From: Lachnospiraceae bacterium UBA7076
Lineage (GTDB): Bacteria > Bacillota > Clostridia > Lachnospirales > Lachnospiraceae
Direction: 5' to 3'
Assembly (NCBI GenBank): GCA_002493625.1
Contig: DKZK01000007.1
Location: 1-7,014, forward strand
DNA: 7,014 nt
Shown piece by piece: positions 6,384-7,014 of the stretch. The notes under the pieces were generated by a model. The model worked only from the letters and a program-made list of their open reading frames with translations. It searched no databases and was not told the DNA's origin. A program made the position numbers and the translations under genes. Within the stretch, counting starts at the first letter, position 1. Each line of letters begins with the position of its first letter.

Positions 6384-7014
6384 TTATAAGTAAGGTAATG
6401 GATCAACATAGCTTCCGTTAATTCTGACAGCTATATGACAGTGAGGACCGGTGGACTGTCCGGTGCTTCCTGCATACGCTATTACCTGCCCTTTTGCAAC
6501 TACTGTTCCATATGATACCGCAAATGCGCTGTTATGTCCATAAACAGTTGTCATTCCGCCGCCGTGGTCTATAACAACATAATTTCCAAGTGAATAGCTC
6601 CAGCCTGCCGTAATAACGGTTCCGCCCTCAGCAGCATATATCGGAGTTCCGGTCGGACACGGTATGTCTATTCCATGATGGAAGGACATTCCGAGAAGAC
6701 TTCTTGGTCCAAAATATGATGATATGTAAGTATAGTTTCCGGGAACCGGCCATCCAAGAGCGCCTCCCGTATAGTATGTCTGATTTCCACCACCGCCTTG
6801 CGCCGCTAAAGCTGCCAGTCTTTGCCGTTCCTTTTCCTCTGCCTCCGCAATGGCTGCGTCAGTTGCCTCGATATCCGCCTGATATTTTGCTACCAGATCT
6901 TCATATTCGTCCATTGAGTTGCCATAATTATCAACCTGCTTCTGCTTGCCGTCAATCATAACCTGAAGCGCTTCCTTACTGTCATTCAGCTCCTCCTCAA
7001 CAGCCTCAACAGAG
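6384..7014 (-). CDS. M23-family peptidoglycan peptidase with N-terminal coiled coil (5' end outside the window)
   Basis: The reading frame stays open through the right edge, so the ATG at 6959 is internal and the gene is partial; 209 residues are visible. Residues 1-70 are a charged, heptad-like coiled coil (EAVEEELNDSKEAL, then EAEEKERQRLAALAAQ), joined by a Gly-rich linker (GGGGNQTYYTGG) to a LytM/M23 domain. All catalytic positions are present: zinc ligands H112 and D116 in HHGID and H193 in HCH, with the general-base type histidines H160 (YGH) and H191. An active glycyl or D,D-type endopeptidase cleaving peptidoglycan crosslinks is expected, secreted in the full protein. E. coli EnvC shares the coiled-coil/LytM plan but has a degenerate site; this one does not. 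It ends 19 bases before the S41 gene. In many Clostridia the gene order is ftsE-ftsX-M23-S41, so the missing 5' side probably carries ftsX. Confidence 0.92.
   Translation of the reverse strand, partial: SVEAVEEELNDSKEALQVMIDGKQKQVDNYGNSMDEYEDLVAKYQADIEATDAAIAEAEEKERQRLAALAAQGGGGNQTYYTGGALGWPVPGNYTYISSYFGPRSLLGMSFHHGIDIPCPTGTPIYAAEGGTVITAGWSYSLGNYVVIDHGGGMTTVYGHNSAFAVSYGTVVAKGQVIAYAGSTGQSTGPHCHIAVRINGSYVDPLPYL

Noticed and set aside
6959..6959. ATG at 6959 as the start of the M23 gene
   Set aside because: The frame is open with coiled-coil-type sequence to the window edge and there is no signal peptide after this ATG, so the true start lies outside.
1..7014. CRISPR array, tRNA, rRNA, transposase or integrase
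   Set aside because: No regularly spaced repeats, no RNA gene signature and no recombinase motif seen on either strand.

Overview
The window looks like chromosomal DNA from a gut-type Firmicute of class Clostridia, most likely near Lachnospiraceae. That is inference from the GuaA and CtpA-type protein sequences, purine-rich Shine-Dalgarno sites and AT-leaning codon use; no rRNA or other taxonomic marker is present. It divides into two convergent halves that meet near position 3400.

Left half (1-3389, all + strand) is accessory. A good sigma-A-type promoter (26-54) leads into a close-packed trio: two unrelated GNAT acetyltransferases and an XRE-family helix-turn-helix regulator of a type I associate with mobile elements of gut Clostridia. 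A second promoter (1683-1711) starts a separate two-gene cassette. It holds a DUF262 (ParB/GmrS-like, DGQQR motif) protein and a small HEPN-like protein with an RxxxxH ribonuclease motif. Their reading frames overlap by 14 bases, and the cassette is visibly more AT-rich than its surroundings. This is the most interesting part of the window: it looks like an anti-phage or abortive-infection module in which the DUF262 sensor/NTPase domain is paired with a separate HEPN RNase instead of the usual fused DUF1524 HNH nuclease.

Right half (3472-7014, all - strand) is core genome. In transcription order it has a coiled-coil M23 peptidase (5' end beyond the window), an S41 C-terminal-processing protease lipoprotein with a TTG start 19 bases later, a long hairpin, and then guaA (GMP synthase, full length). 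The M23-S41 pair is probably a cell-wall/division operon, often preceded by ftsEX in Clostridia, though ftsEX is not visible here. A stem-loop at 3425-3464 separates the two halves and probably terminates transcription from both sides.

The accessory block abuts the 3' end of guaA, a known integration hotspot for genomic islands. No integrase, transposase, tRNA, rRNA or CRISPR array is visible, so the island reading is inference from context and composition.
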